Counted from the first letter of the stretch, positions 1 to 10,033 are shown. The stretch: 23,648 nt of DNA from JBGFRR01 sp041695045 (GCA_041695045.1 JBGFRR010000014.1:1-23648), one strand, 5' to 3'. The notes: generated by a model not told the origin, from the letters alone. Made by a program: numbers and translations.

Positions 1-28
1 AAAAAAGGACAATCGATGATTGTCCTTT
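1..28 (-). terminator. Rho-independent terminator of the tRNA-Ala operon
   Basis: Read on the minus strand, two perfect 11-base arms (AAAGGACAATC at 4-14 and its complement at 18-28, plus-strand letters) enclose a 3-base loop. The transcript then ends in a run of six T at 6-1. It lies about 10 bases after the last tRNA-like repeat, so it should close the transcript that starts near 588. The window begins inside it, so the far end is cut off. Confidence 0.85.
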
Positions 29-62
29 ATGCAAAACGCTGGTGGACCGTACCGGGGTCGAA

Positions 63-102
63 TCCCGAAAAAACCGTTCGGGATTTCGCAAACAACGCTC
101 AA
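63..102 (-). repeat. 40-base palindromic insert in T loop, last repeat unit
   Basis: Compared with the 96-base units, exactly 40 bases are inserted between the two halves of the T loop. The insert carries an inverted repeat, TCCCGAA and TTCGGGA, around a short A-rich (plus strand) spacer, so the RNA would extrude a hairpin from the T loop. The rest of the unit is unchanged, which marks a discrete insertion rather than drift. Confidence 0.8.
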
Positions 103-198
103 CCGGTGACCTTCCCGTCACAATACCATCGTGACGGGACGCTCTCCCAAACTGAACTCCTCCGGTGATGCTTCTTGGTGGACCGTACCGGGGTCGAA

Positions 199-238
199 TC
201 CCGAAAAAACCGTTCGGGATTTCGCAAACAATGCTCAA
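199..238 (-). repeat. 40-base palindromic insert in T loop, third repeat unit
   Basis: This is the same 40-base insert at the same place as at 63-102. It differs by one base (AATGCTC here, AACGCTC there, plus strand). Presence in two adjacent units and absence from the two nearest the tRNA gene suggests one insertion followed by unit duplication. Confidence 0.8.
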
Positions 239-503
239 CCGGTGACCTTCCCGTCACGATACCATCGTGACGGGACGCTCTCCCAAACTGAACTCCTCCG
301 GTGATGCTTCTTGGTGGACCGTACCGGGGTCGAACCGGTGACCTTCCCGTCACGATACCATCGTGACGGGACGCTCTCCCAAACTGAACTCCTCCGGTGA
401 TGCTTCTTGGTGGACCGTACCGGGGTCGAACCGGTGACCTTCCCGTCACGATACCATCGTGACGGGACGCTCTCCCAAACTGAACTCCTCCGGTGATGCT
501 TCT

Positions 504-580
504 TGGTGGACCGTACCGGGGTCGAACCGGTGACCTCCACAATGCCATTGTGGCGCTCTCCCAAACTGAGCTAACGGCCC
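504..580 (-). tRNA. tRNA-Ala (anticodon GGC), CCA encoded
   Basis: It folds as a full cloverleaf of 77 bases including an encoded CCA. The acceptor is GGGCCGT with ACGGTCC, and it has the G3:U70 wobble pair that identifies alanine tRNAs. The D stem is GCTC/GAGC, the anticodon stem CCACA/TGTGG with loop ATGGCAT, the variable loop AGGTC, and the T stem ACCGG/CCGGT with loop TTCGACC. It is the first gene of the minus-strand stable-RNA unit and the evident parent of the four degenerate copies that follow it. Confidence 0.96.
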
Positions 581-594
581 TTCAACACCTGCCC

Positions 595-623
595 AATATA
601 CCGAAGCGTTGTTCTAAAGTCAA
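595..623 (-). promoter_or_regulatory. Sigma70-type promoter of tRNA-Ala operon
   Basis: On the minus strand: -35 TTGACT (618-623), a spacer of exactly 17 bp, -10 TATATT (595-600), then a G-rich stretch TGGGCAGG. Transcription should begin near 588, about 8 bases before the tRNA. A GC-rich discriminator is typical of stable-RNA promoters under growth-rate or stringent control. The tRNA-Arg promoter at 14642-14670 has the same design. Confidence 0.85.
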
Positions 624-714
624 ACTGACCGTTGAAAACGGTGGCATCGAAATTCCGTTGCGACACCTTGAAGTTTTGCATACCTTTTGTCTACACACAC
701 TCGAAAGGTAGATC

Positions 715-2256
715 ATGTATCGACTGTTGAGCTGCGTCGTTCTCTTCCTTGTTACCTGCACAAGCGGAGTCACAACACGGGATGAGGGTCGGCACCTTCC
801 ACTCACCATTCTTCACTGGAACGATTTCCACGCACACAACACGCCCTACTCAGTCACCGTTCGCGACACAGTTGCCGGAAAGGATACCACGTACTTCGTC
901 GGTGGAAGCGCAACAGTAGCAGGATACATTGATTCCCTTCGACAAACGCTGCCGCGTGTACTCGTACTCAACGCCGGCGATGATTTTCAGGGAAGCCCGA
1001 TCTCTTCCTTCACACTCGGCAGGTCGCAAATCGAACTCATGAACATCATCCGGCCCGATGCCATGGCACTCGGCAATCATGAGTTCGATTACGGCGCCGA
1101 GCCGTTGCGAGAGAACATCCAGATTACTCAATTTCCTGTCCTCTGCGCCAATGTGTGGGATGAAACAAACAGTCGCACATTCGTTGCCGCATCAACCATC
1201 ACTACAAAGAATGGAATTCGCATCGGTCTCATCGGACTCGTCGCGCCCGACCTGCCAACGCTCGTTGTTCGCGACCGATTACAAGGTTTGAAGATGCTGG
1301 ATATCGACAGTGTTCTTCGCCGTTACATTCACGAGCTTCAAAGTGCCGGCGTCGACCTCCTCGTCGTGGTGAGCCACATGGGAATCCATCATGACAAGCA
1401 AGCCGCTCAGAAGCATCCGGAAATCGACATCATTGTCGGCGGGCACGACCATCTCACTCTGTACGAACCAATTCGAGAACGACGGACAATCATCGTGCAG
1501 GCAGGCCAATGGGGACAGTATATGGGAAAACTGGATCTTACCGTGGATATCGCAGGCGACTCGCTTTATACATGGAGCGGTCAACTTGTTGAAATGCGTA
1601 CTGCGGATATCGCTCCCAACCCTCTCGCAGCAAAGAAAGTGGCTGAGTTTGAGGCTCAGGTTGGCGACATGATGAAGGAAGTGATTGGTAGACTGACGGA
1701 GCCCTGGAAACGTTCACGCGAACAGACCGAATCCAACATCGGCAATTGGCAAGCCGACGCCATGCTCGCCTACGCCAACGCCGACGTTGCGTTTCAAAAC
1801 AACGGCGGGATACGAAAAGACCTCGATGCCGGTGAAATTACCGTGGGAGATACGTGGGGGATCAATCCCTTCGGCAACCATTTTGTGACGTTCCGCGTCA
1901 ATGGCGTAACCCTGCGGTCGATGATTGCCTTTCAGACTGAAGTCAGCATGCGAGAGTTTGTTCAAGTCGGGGGGCTACGGTATGTGTTTGATTCTTCACA
2001 ACCGACCGGCCAAAAGCTGATCTCCGTTGAGGTCGGTGGCAAGGTGTTAGATGACCGCGCGCTGTACACCGTTGTCACGAACAACTATGTGTTCAGCAAT
2101 CTCGAAGCTCACTTCGGTCTTCGGGGAGAACGATTCACGCCGACCGAACTCCCTGACCTCGATAGAGATGTTTTTATTGAGCTTGTGCGGAGAGAGCGAA
2201 CCATCACCCCCAAGCTTGACGGACGAATCAAGGACATTGCACCAAAAACAGAATGA
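715..2256 (+). CDS. 5'-nucleotidase / 2',3'-cyclic phosphodiesterase family exported protein (UshA-like)
   Basis: A 513-residue two-domain metallophosphatase expected to hydrolyse nucleotides outside the cytoplasm. The N-terminal calcineurin-like domain shows the metal-site series ILHWNDFHAH (D37, H39), GDDFQGS, GNHEFD, VSHMG and GGHDH. The C-terminal 5'-nucleotidase domain shows the substrate-binding run NNGGIRKDL followed by WGINPFGN. The first 18 residues are hydrophobic and contain LFLVTC (C15); this could be a lipobox, though Thr at -1 is not ideal, so either lipoprotein or secreted is possible. AAAGG lies 7 bases before ATG and supports the start. The stop overlaps the next start (ATGA), implying translational coupling with the cytochrome-like lipoprotein. 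Length is normal for the family; the exact substrate cannot be read from sequence. Confidence 0.93.
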   Translation: MYRLLSCVVLFLVTCTSGVTTRDEGRHLPLTILHWNDFHAHNTPYSVTVRDTVAGKDTTYFVGGSATVAGYIDSLRQTLPRVLVLNAGDDFQGSPISSFTLGRSQIELMNIIRPDAMALGNHEFDYGAEPLRENIQITQFPVLCANVWDETNSRTFVAASTITTKNGIRIGLIGLVAPDLPTLVVRDRLQGLKMLDIDSVLRRYIHELQSAGVDLLVVVSHMGIHHDKQAAQKHPEIDIIVGGHDHLTLYEPIRERRTIIVQAGQWGQYMGKLDLTVDIAGDSLYTWSGQLVEMRTADIAPNPLAAKKVAEFEAQVGDMMKEVIGRLTEPWKRSREQTESNIGNWQADAMLAYANADVAFQNNGGIRKDLDAGEITVGDTWGINPFGNHFVTFRVNGVTLRSMIAFQTEVSMREFVQVGGLRYVFDSSQPTGQKLISVEVGGKVLDDRALYTVVTNNYVFSNLEAHFGLRGERFTPTELPDLDRDVFIELVRRERTITPKLDGRIKDIAPKTE

Positions 2257-2666
2257 ACCGACTCATTACGAAGAGCGCCCTCATCACCCTCCTGCTCGCT
2301 CCACTCCTCTCGCTTCTGGGTTCGTGCAGCGATTCAGTGACGGATCCGTCATTGCCTGAGTTCCCTGAGTCGAACGTCAGCTACACCAAACACGTTGAGC
2401 CTCTCTTTCAAGCTCGGTGTGCTGTCCCGGGTTGCCACGCAGGCAGCGCTCCCGCCGGACAACTCAATCTTTCCACGCCGTCGTACGGCAATCTTATGAA
2501 TCACGTTCCCCGCCTCGTCAACCCGGGTAACGGAGACCTAAGCCTCCTTATCCAACGGCTCGATGGTCGCGTGCAACCGCAAATGCCGTTCAACCGTCAA
2601 CCGCTCACTGCTGCACAGGTTCGGGGCATACGAACGTGGGTCAACGAAGGGGCGCTGAACAACTGA
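2253..2666 (+). CDS. Lipoprotein with C-type cytochrome-like domain (C-x4-C-H)
   Basis: A 137-residue protein with a type II signal peptide: hydrophobic stretch then LLGSC, lipidated Cys 25. The mature part resembles the short cytochrome-like domain known from planctomycete and FCB proteins: HVEPLFQARC, then C56-AVPG-C61-H62, a middle NPGNGDLSLLIQRL segment, a candidate axial Met in QMP (M111), and the ending LTAAQVRGIRTWVNEGA. Spacing between the cysteines is four residues, not the classic two; C-x4-C-H haem sites are known but need confirmation. It probably sits in the periplasm on a membrane anchor. It starts inside the stop codon of the 5'-nucleotidase gene. It ends 4 bases from the 3' end of the convergent NAD kinase gene, with no terminator visible between them. 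Confidence 0.8.
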   Translation: MNRLITKSALITLLLAPLLSLLGSCSDSVTDPSLPEFPESNVSYTKHVEPLFQARCAVPGCHAGSAPAGQLNLSTPSYGNLMNHVPRLVNPGNGDLSLLIQRLDGRVQPQMPFNRQPLTAAQVRGIRTWVNEGALNN

Positions 2667-2670
2667 GGCG

Positions 2671-3576
2671 TCAGGATCGATTCTCCGCAGCACCGTCGCC
2701 CAACCGAACATCCTTTCCCCAGTGCAGTTTCTTCCTCAGCACGTCGTAGTAACTGCTGCGCTGTCGCTTGACCAACCGCGCAGCGAACGGTGCCTTCCGA
2801 ATCGAAAGCGATACCGGCGGGGTAAGAAACTTCTCAAGTTGTCCGTCGGCCGTTACGTGAACTTGCTTCGGCGCCGATGCGACACGCACGCGGATGCTAC
2901 AATGGTCGGGAACCAGTACCGGCCGCACGGTGAGTGTATGCGGGCAGATGGGACTAATGATAATGGTTTGATTGGTAGGAGTAACAATGGGCCCGCCGTT
3001 CGAAAGAGCGTAGGCTGTTGAGCCTGTTGGCGTCGAAAAGATGATGCCGTCGCCGGTGAACGTAGCCAAATAATCATGGTCAACGTACGTCTCGATATCG
3101 ATCACGCGGGATGAGCCGAACTTATCTACAACGATATCGTTCAACGCATAGTACGAACTGGAAAGCCCCTTCCCTGCAGCTTCTATCATCGTTCGCTCTT
3201 CGATGGTAAAGCGCTCAGCCAGCACTTCGTCCACGCAATCATCAAGTTCTTCGACGGATACCTCCGCTAAGAAACCAAGCTTGCCGAGGTTGATGCCCAG
3301 AATCGGCGTGCCATGCTCTCCTACAAGCCGTGCCATGCGAAGGATTGTTCCGTCGCCCCCGAGCGAAATGAGCAAGTCGCACGAACGCGCAAGCTTTTGT
3401 TCCGTAACAACGCGTGACGATGGAAGAAGCGATTTCGGCACACTGCGCGAGACAACGCGCGCAAGTTTGTCATGAACCACAAAATCAACCCGATCCTTCG
3501 CAAACCGGCGGGCGAGCTTCGCGACGATCTCCGCAAGCCCCGGTTTTTCAAGATTCCCTGCGATGCCGAACCTCAC
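2671..3576 (-). CDS. nadK: NAD kinase
   Basis: A 301-residue cytoplasmic enzyme that phosphorylates NAD to NADP. The diagnostic GGDGT motif is at residues 73-77 (LISLGGDGTILR). It is followed by GINLGKLGFLAE, the N146-D147 pair (family NE/ND motif), TGDGIIFSTPTGSTAYALS (about 174-192) and the C-terminal ISPICPHTL region, so all core parts are present and length is normal. The start is GTG, whose TGA-overlapping position (GTGA) couples it to the upstream DUF1844 gene; no better ATG exists near the conserved N-terminus. It is the last gene of the leuS-led operon. Confidence 0.95.
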   Translation of the reverse strand: MRFGIAGNLEKPGLAEIVAKLARRFAKDRVDFVVHDKLARVVSRSVPKSLLPSSRVVTEQKLARSCDLLISLGGDGTILRMARLVGEHGTPILGINLGKLGFLAEVSVEELDDCVDEVLAERFTIEERTMIEAAGKGLSSSYYALNDIVVDKFGSSRVIDIETYVDHDYLATFTGDGIIFSTPTGSTAYALSNGGPIVTPTNQTIIISPICPHTLTVRPVLVPDHCSIRVRVASAPKQVHVTADGQLEKFLTPPVSLSIRKAPFAARLVKRQRSSYYDVLRKKLHWGKDVRLGDGAAENRS

Positions 3577-3863
3577 GCGCCCCCCTTCGCTTGCGACTGG
3601 TCTTTTCCAACCTCCTCGACGTATTGAATCTTCAAGTCGCGCGTGGCCGAACTGAGCAGCCGGTGCTCGTCGTCCGTGAGGTTCCCCTTCATCTTGCGCG
3701 CAAGCATTTCTAACATGTCGATCGAGAGCTGGGCTTGCTCAAGGTTGCGTTCGATGTTCGCCGTCGCCGGATTCAGAACCTTCCCGAGTTGCTGCAACGC
3801 CGCTGCATGAAACATGCTCACAAGACCGGTGAACAGCGCTGTGTCATTGTCTGCTGTGCTCAT
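3573..3863 (-). CDS. DUF1844 family protein
   Basis: A small 96-residue protein matching DUF1844 in outline: an N-terminal LFTGLVSMFHAAALQQLGK segment, then NPATANIERNLEQAQLSID, then MLARKMKGNLTDDEHRLL and a closing IQYVEEV. The family is helical, common in Bacteria, and has no established biochemical role. Here it lies between a glycosyltransferase gene (6-base gap) and nadK (4-base overlap), so it is translated as part of the leuS operon. There is no signal peptide or membrane segment, and a cytoplasmic location is expected. Confidence 0.85.
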   Translation of the reverse strand: MSTADNDTALFTGLVSMFHAAALQQLGKVLNPATANIERNLEQAQLSIDMLEMLARKMKGNLTDDEHRLLSSATRDLKIQYVEEVGKDQSQAKGGA

Positions 3864-3869
3864 ACTCGT

Positions 3870-4628
3870 TCACCCCTTTGTTGCCCGCGTTCGTTCCCAC
3901 AGTTTTGCGTACTTCGTAAAGACGTAACAAGCGGAGAGTGTGCAAAGAATCAATCCGTGAATGCCGTCCAAGAAACCACGACGAAGTATGTACATGCGGA
4001 AAAACGTCCACACCGGATGAAACAGAAGCTTTGTCAGCGAGAATCGCTTGCCCGACCGAACCAGTTCATCCACCGCGAGCGATGTATAACGATTCAGTTT
4101 CTCAAGGTAGTGAACGAGGTTCGGGTCGGTGTAGTGAAGAAGGTCGTTCTTCAATTCCCCGATTCGTCCGTTGACGTGAATGGACTCATGAACCGATGTA
4201 TCGGTGAACGATGCCGACGTACGCCGGAAGAGCCGAACAACCCTCCCGGGGTACCAACCGGCGTGACGAATCCACTTGCCAAGAAAAAACGCTCTGCGTG
4301 CGACCGTGTAGCCGTTCACCGAATTATGCCCCTGGCGCACAACATGTTGAATCTCCTTTGCCAACGCTTCCGGAACGCGCTCATCGGCATCAATGGAGAG
4401 AACCCACTCCTTGGTCGCACGCTCCAGTGCACGCGCTTTCGTTTTTCCAAACCCCTCCCACGGCTGCTCGTAGACATGAGGGGTTATCATCTTCGCGCGT
4501 TCGACCGTTCGGTCGGTGCTGCCGCTGTCGAGCACAATGATCTCGTCTGCCCAGCGCACACTGTTGAGGCATTCGAGGATGTTCGCTTCTTCGTTCCGCG
4601 TTATGACGATGACCGAGAGAGTACTCAA
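3870..4628 (-). CDS. Family 2 glycosyltransferase, WaaE/KdtX-like
   Basis: 252 residues. The GT-A nucleotide-sugar domain opens directly at the N-terminus (LSVIVITRNEEANI). It continues with ADEIIVLDSGSTDRT and the metal-binding DxD-type motif SIDADERV (D80, D82), then the FFLGKWIRHAGWYPGRVVRLFRR segment typical of lipopolysaccharide core WaaE/KdtX enzymes. A hydrophobic C-terminal stretch suggests membrane association. The likely role is adding a sugar to the LPS inner core or another envelope glycan; the sugar is not deducible. The start is TTG, 9 bases after the leuS stop: an in-frame stop lies just upstream, and the domain would be damaged by any later Met. No clear ribosome-binding site is seen, so coupling to leuS translation is likely. 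Confidence 0.88.
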   Translation of the reverse strand: MSTLSVIVITRNEEANILECLNSVRWADEIIVLDSGSTDRTVERAKMITPHVYEQPWEGFGKTKARALERATKEWVLSIDADERVPEALAKEIQHVVRQGHNSVNGYTVARRAFFLGKWIRHAGWYPGRVVRLFRRTSASFTDTSVHESIHVNGRIGELKNDLLHYTDPNLVHYLEKLNRYTSLAVDELVRSGKRFSLTKLLFHPVWTFFRMYILRRGFLDGIHGLILCTLSACYVFTKYAKLWERTRATKG

Positions 4629-4637
4629 CGAGGCGGT

Positions 4638-7214
<2,577 letters not shown>

Positions 7215-7261
7215 TGAGGATGAGGATTCCAAAATTGTTCGTCGAACGACTGCCGGAGAGC

Positions 7262-7290
7262 AATGTACCCAATAAGGCGCGGAATATCAA
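7262..7290 (-). promoter_or_regulatory. Sigma70-type promoter for leuS operon
   Basis: On the minus strand: -35 TTGATA (7285-7290), a 17-bp spacer, -10 TACATT (7262-7267). Transcription would start near 7255, giving a leader of about 40 bases before the ATG at 7214. That is too short for a T-box or long riboswitch, and none is seen. It separates leuS from the phosphatase gene that ends at 7354. Confidence 0.75.
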
Positions 7291-7353
7291 TTGTTCGAGA
7301 TGACAGAATGAAAAGGCACCATTCGAAGGAGGGATTGCCTGAGAACAACGATG

Positions 7354-9117
7354 CTAATTCCCCGTCGCTCGCACAACAACGAGCGTGAAGTCATCGGATT
7401 GTGGAGTTCCGTTCACGTGTGCGTCAACTTCCTTCCGGACACGCTGAATGATCTCTTCGGCGGTGAGTGTTCTACTGTCGACCAACACTTCTTGTAAGCG
7501 TTCCTCCGTAAAATCCAAGCCTTCCCGGTTCATTGCTTCACTTACGCCATCGGTGAACAGAACCAATACATCGCCCGGCTCCAATCGCACCGCTCCTTCT
7601 TCGTATGGTCGTTCGGCTTTCATGATGCCGAGGATCATCCCACCTTCGGCTAAACGCTTCACGGATCCATCGGGCCGAATGAGAAATGGCTGGTTGTGGC
7701 CGGCGTTCACGTAACGGAATGTCCGGTCTGAGGTGTTGAGGATGCCCCAGAAAAACGTGATATAGCGGTCGAGGCCGGTATTGGAGCAGATAATTTCATT
7801 CAGCCGGACGGTGATGTCCGAGAGCGACTCCTGAGCGTTGGCAAGAGCCTTCATCGCCGCTTGAACGCTGGCCATAAGCAACGAAGCCGGCACACCTTTT
7901 CCGGAAACGTCGCCGACCGCAAGGATAAACTCATCGTTCGTCCGCTGCACGATATCGTAATAATCTCCGCCAACGAACTTTGACGGAATGTTGATACCGG
8001 CCAGTTCAAAACCGCTCATGGATGGCAGACTGCGCGGCAGTAACCCTTGCTGGATTTCGCGCGCGATCTTGAGCTCATCCTCCATCCGCCGTTTCTCTAC
8101 TTCTTCTTTGAAAAGCCTCGCATTCTCGACCGAGATAATTGCGAGGTTGCTGAGGGAATAGAGAAATTCTAAGTCCGTTGGTGAATATCCTTGCCCCTGT
8201 ATGCGCGCGCCGAGGAAGATGAGTCCTTTCGTCTTGTTCTGAACCTGCATCGGGATAACGGCCTCGATGCCGCTCCGTCGAAATTCTGCGGCAGCGCTCT
8301 TCAACGTCGGGTTGCGCTCAAGGTCGTCAACGAGCATCGGCAGGGAAAGCGTGCAGCAGAGCTCCATGGCCTTTAGTAAATTGACCGAGCCGTCGAGTCG
8401 CGAGGAAACGATGTTAACCGACCCCTCTTCCACGAGACAGATCGCATAACGCAGGGCGCCGGTCTGACCGAGCAACGCGAAGGTGAGCAGACGGATGAGA
8501 CGATCGGCGTTAAGCTCCGTGCTGAATTCCTTACCAAGCTCGAACAAGGTATTCAGCTCCTGAAGTTTGCGGTCGAGGTTGCGGTTCACAGCCTGCAACT
8601 CCTCAATCATCATCCCCTTCTCAATCGCAGAACCGGAAAGCTCAACCAGCGAGCCAATCAATTCGACTTCAAGGTCGGTGTAGTCCTTCCCACCTAAGCG
8701 CTCACCCAACGCAAGCAGCCCGACCGTATTTCCCCGAACGATCATCGGTACCAGCAGCTTCTGACTGCGGTCAACAAAGAACCGCGCCCATGGTTTCTTC
8801 CTGAGATCAATCGATTCGATCGTCATGACTTCGTTCATGGGGTCGTGCAGAGGGATGCTCTGGCCGATGAGCGACGGCTCAAGGCCCTTCGTCGCTACTG
8901 CCTCGAACCATCCCGCACTGCGCTGGAGCAGTACCATACCGCGCGGCACCATCATCTTGCCCATAACGGTCAAGAGAAGTGTGTTGAGGATAAAGGTGAG
9001 GTCGAGTGAGGAGTTGACGACTTTGCTGAACTCAAACAGCGGTTGAAGCTCAAGCCGCGCAGTGTGTTGGCCTTTGGAGCGAGTGTGTCGGCGGCGAGGG
9101 GTTCGTTTGGATGACAC
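7354..9117 (-). CDS. GAF-GAF-PP2C (SpoIIE/RsbU-type) serine phosphatase
   Basis: 587 residues, soluble. There are two GAF-like sensory regions (about 22-165 and 185-335) joined by helical linkers, then a PP2C/SpoIIE phosphatase domain (about 345-585). All metal-site motifs are present: VGGDYYD (D385, D388), AVGDVSGKG (D403), NAGHNQP, FTDGVSEAMN (D523) and QSDDFTL (D575, D576). It should dephosphorylate a STAS antagonist, as RsbU does RsbV, in response to a signal bound by the GAF domains. The first 20 residues are very basic and disordered-looking. The start is GTG, two bases after the stop of the RsbW-like kinase gene, so the two are translated together. It is the second phosphatase of the module. 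It is followed by 139 bases containing the leuS promoter. Confidence 0.92.
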   Translation of the reverse strand: MSSKRTPRRRHTRSKGQHTARLELQPLFEFSKVVNSSLDLTFILNTLLLTVMGKMMVPRGMVLLQRSAGWFEAVATKGLEPSLIGQSIPLHDPMNEVMTIESIDLRKKPWARFFVDRSQKLLVPMIVRGNTVGLLALGERLGGKDYTDLEVELIGSLVELSGSAIEKGMMIEELQAVNRNLDRKLQELNTLFELGKEFSTELNADRLIRLLTFALLGQTGALRYAICLVEEGSVNIVSSRLDGSVNLLKAMELCCTLSLPMLVDDLERNPTLKSAAAEFRRSGIEAVIPMQVQNKTKGLIFLGARIQGQGYSPTDLEFLYSLSNLAIISVENARLFKEEVEKRRMEDELKIAREIQQGLLPRSLPSMSGFELAGINIPSKFVGGDYYDIVQRTNDEFILAVGDVSGKGVPASLLMASVQAAMKALANAQESLSDITVRLNEIICSNTGLDRYITFFWGILNTSDRTFRYVNAGHNQPFLIRPDGSVKRLAEGGMILGIMKAERPYEEGAVRLEPGDVLVLFTDGVSEAMNREGLDFTEERLQEVLVDSRTLTAEEIIQRVRKEVDAHVNGTPQSDDFTLVVVRATGN

Positions 9118-9119
9118 GG

Positions 9120-9548
9120 TTATCGGTTTTGGGGTAGGTACTTCGTCAGACGAACGACGTTTTTCTTACCGGGCGTGAGAGAGTATTCGACTTCATCCAT
9201 AAGCGTCTTCATCAGATGCACGCCCAACCCGCCGCGCCGGTGCTGTCGTAGATGTTGCTTGAGGTCGGGCGTCGTGATGGCAAGCGGATTGAAGCTGCGG
9301 CCTTTGTCTTCAATAACCACCTCGAACGCGCCTTTGCCGGTGCGGATGGAGACGCGGATTTCTTTGTCCGGATCTCCCTGATACGCGTGTTGAATGACAT
9401 TCGTGCACGCCTCATCGACAGCGAGCACGATCTTAGATGCTTCGTCATTCGGGAAGCCGTACTCCCGCGCCGCTGCACCGATGAATTGGCGCAGCTCGTG
9501 CAGGTCTTCAGTCCTGCTTTTTATTGTTCGAGTTTTCTTGGATGCCAT
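9120..9548 (-). CDS. RsbW/SpoIIAB-like serine kinase (anti-sigma type HATPase)
   Basis: 142 residues from the ATG chosen here; a GTG at 9578 would add ten residues. The GHKL ATPase fold is complete: N box in VLAVDEACTNVIQHAY, G1 box IEDKGRSFNP, G2 box RRGGLGVHLMKTLMDEV. The protein should bind ATP, phosphorylate the neighbouring STAS protein, and sequester a target when the antagonist is phosphorylated. Gene order STAS (upstream), kinase, PP2C phosphatase (2 bases downstream) is that of a partner-switching module. No sigma factor gene is adjacent, so the target is elsewhere or is not a sigma factor. Confidence 0.9.
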   Translation of the reverse strand: MASKKTRTIKSRTEDLHELRQFIGAAAREYGFPNDEASKIVLAVDEACTNVIQHAYQGDPDKEIRVSIRTGKGAFEVVIEDKGRSFNPLAITTPDLKQHLRQHRRGGLGVHLMKTLMDEVEYSLTPGKKNVVRLTKYLPQNR

Positions 9549-9621
9549 GGTTGGATCGACCGGTACAGCCCCGTCCACCGCTTGCCATTCACATCAACGA
9601 ACGTTTGTTTTCATTTCTCAG

Positions 9622-9984
9622 TCAACTGTTTCGCTTCAGACGAAACGTAGCAAGCGCTTCGGCTTCATCTTTGTAAATCTCATACAGAACCGGAAAGCCG
9701 AGCATATCGAAGACGTTGTAGACCTTCGGGGTCATGTTCGTCAGCTTGATGTCGCCGTTGTTCTTGCGCACATCTTCAATGTAAGCCATGAACACGCCCA
9801 ACCCCGCGCTGCTGATGTACGTCAAATCCTTACAGTTGACGACAATTTTGTAGCGTTTATCGTTCAGCAACGATTGGAACGTGTGTTCGAGCTGCGTCGC
9901 CGTGTGCGCATCGAGGTAGCCCTTCAAGTCGATGACGCTCACGCCGTCGGAACCTTCCCGCTGCTGAATCGTGAAGTCGCTCAT
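9622..9984 (-). CDS. STAS-domain anti-sigma factor antagonist (RsbV/SpoIIAA-like)
   Basis: A 120-residue single STAS domain: VIDLKGYLDAHTATQLE, IVVNCKDLTYISSAGLGVFMAY, then IKLTNMTPKVYNVFDMLGF. By alignment with the family D-S-S-G motif, the segment S58-S59-A60-G61 places the phosphoacceptor at Ser59, with the usual preceding Asp replaced by Ser58. It should be the substrate of the kinase encoded next and of one or both PP2C phosphatases. AGGAG lies about 9 bases before the ATG, one of the clearer ribosome sites in this operon. It is 49 bases after the membrane phosphatase gene and 73 bases before the kinase ATG. Confidence 0.92.
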   Translation of the reverse strand: MSDFTIQQREGSDGVSVIDLKGYLDAHTATQLEHTFQSLLNDKRYKIVVNCKDLTYISSAGLGVFMAYIEDVRKNNGDIKLTNMTPKVYNVFDMLGFPVLYEIYKDEAEALATFRLKRNS

Positions 9985-10033
9985 GATTGTGTTCTCCTTC
10001 TCTCATCTCGTGTATCGCGGGTGCAAGAAACTG

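Larger units (their letters stand above)
40..503 (-). repeat. Four tandem tRNA-like repeats downstream of tRNA-Ala
   Basis: Four head-to-tail units follow the tRNA-Ala in the same orientation: 408-503 and 312-407 (96 bases each, apparently identical) and 176-311 and 40-175 (136 bases each). Each repeats the tRNA-Ala 3' half exactly (33 bases, CCA through T arm) and its D-arm core (GCTCTCCCAAACTGA on plus). In every unit the 5' acceptor strand is replaced and cannot pair with the 3' acceptor. The anticodon arm is lengthened to 10 bp with loop ATGGTAT (anticodon position GGT instead of GGC). The two longer units carry an extra 40 bases in the T loop. I infer co-transcription with tRNA-Ala from the promoter at 595-623 to the terminator at 1-28. 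The arrangement recalls the rtT repeats after E. coli tyrT, which also copy a tRNA 3' end. Open frames across this array are artefacts of the repeat. Confidence 0.9.

Noticed and set aside
63..238. Group I or archaeal-type tRNA introns in the T loop
   Set aside because: The insert is 40 bases, far too short for a group I intron, sits in the T loop rather than the anticodon loop, and the host units lack a 5' acceptor strand. A palindromic insertion explains it better.
40..503. CRISPR array
   Set aside because: Units are contiguous near-identical tRNA-derived copies without unique spacers, and no cas gene is present.
99..564. Two minus-strand open frames with internal peptide repeats in the array
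   Set aside because: They are translations of the tRNA-like repeats in two frames; the repeat period (96 bases) is a multiple of three, which keeps frames open. There is no independent start signal.
669..698. Promoter for the 5'-nucleotidase gene (TTGAAG, 18 bp, TACACA)
   Set aside because: The -10 box is poor and other weak combinations exist nearby, so I could not choose one with confidence.
7215..7353. T-box or amino-acid riboswitch before leuS
   Set aside because: The promoter leaves only about 40 bases of leader, and no T-box sequence or terminator hairpin is visible.
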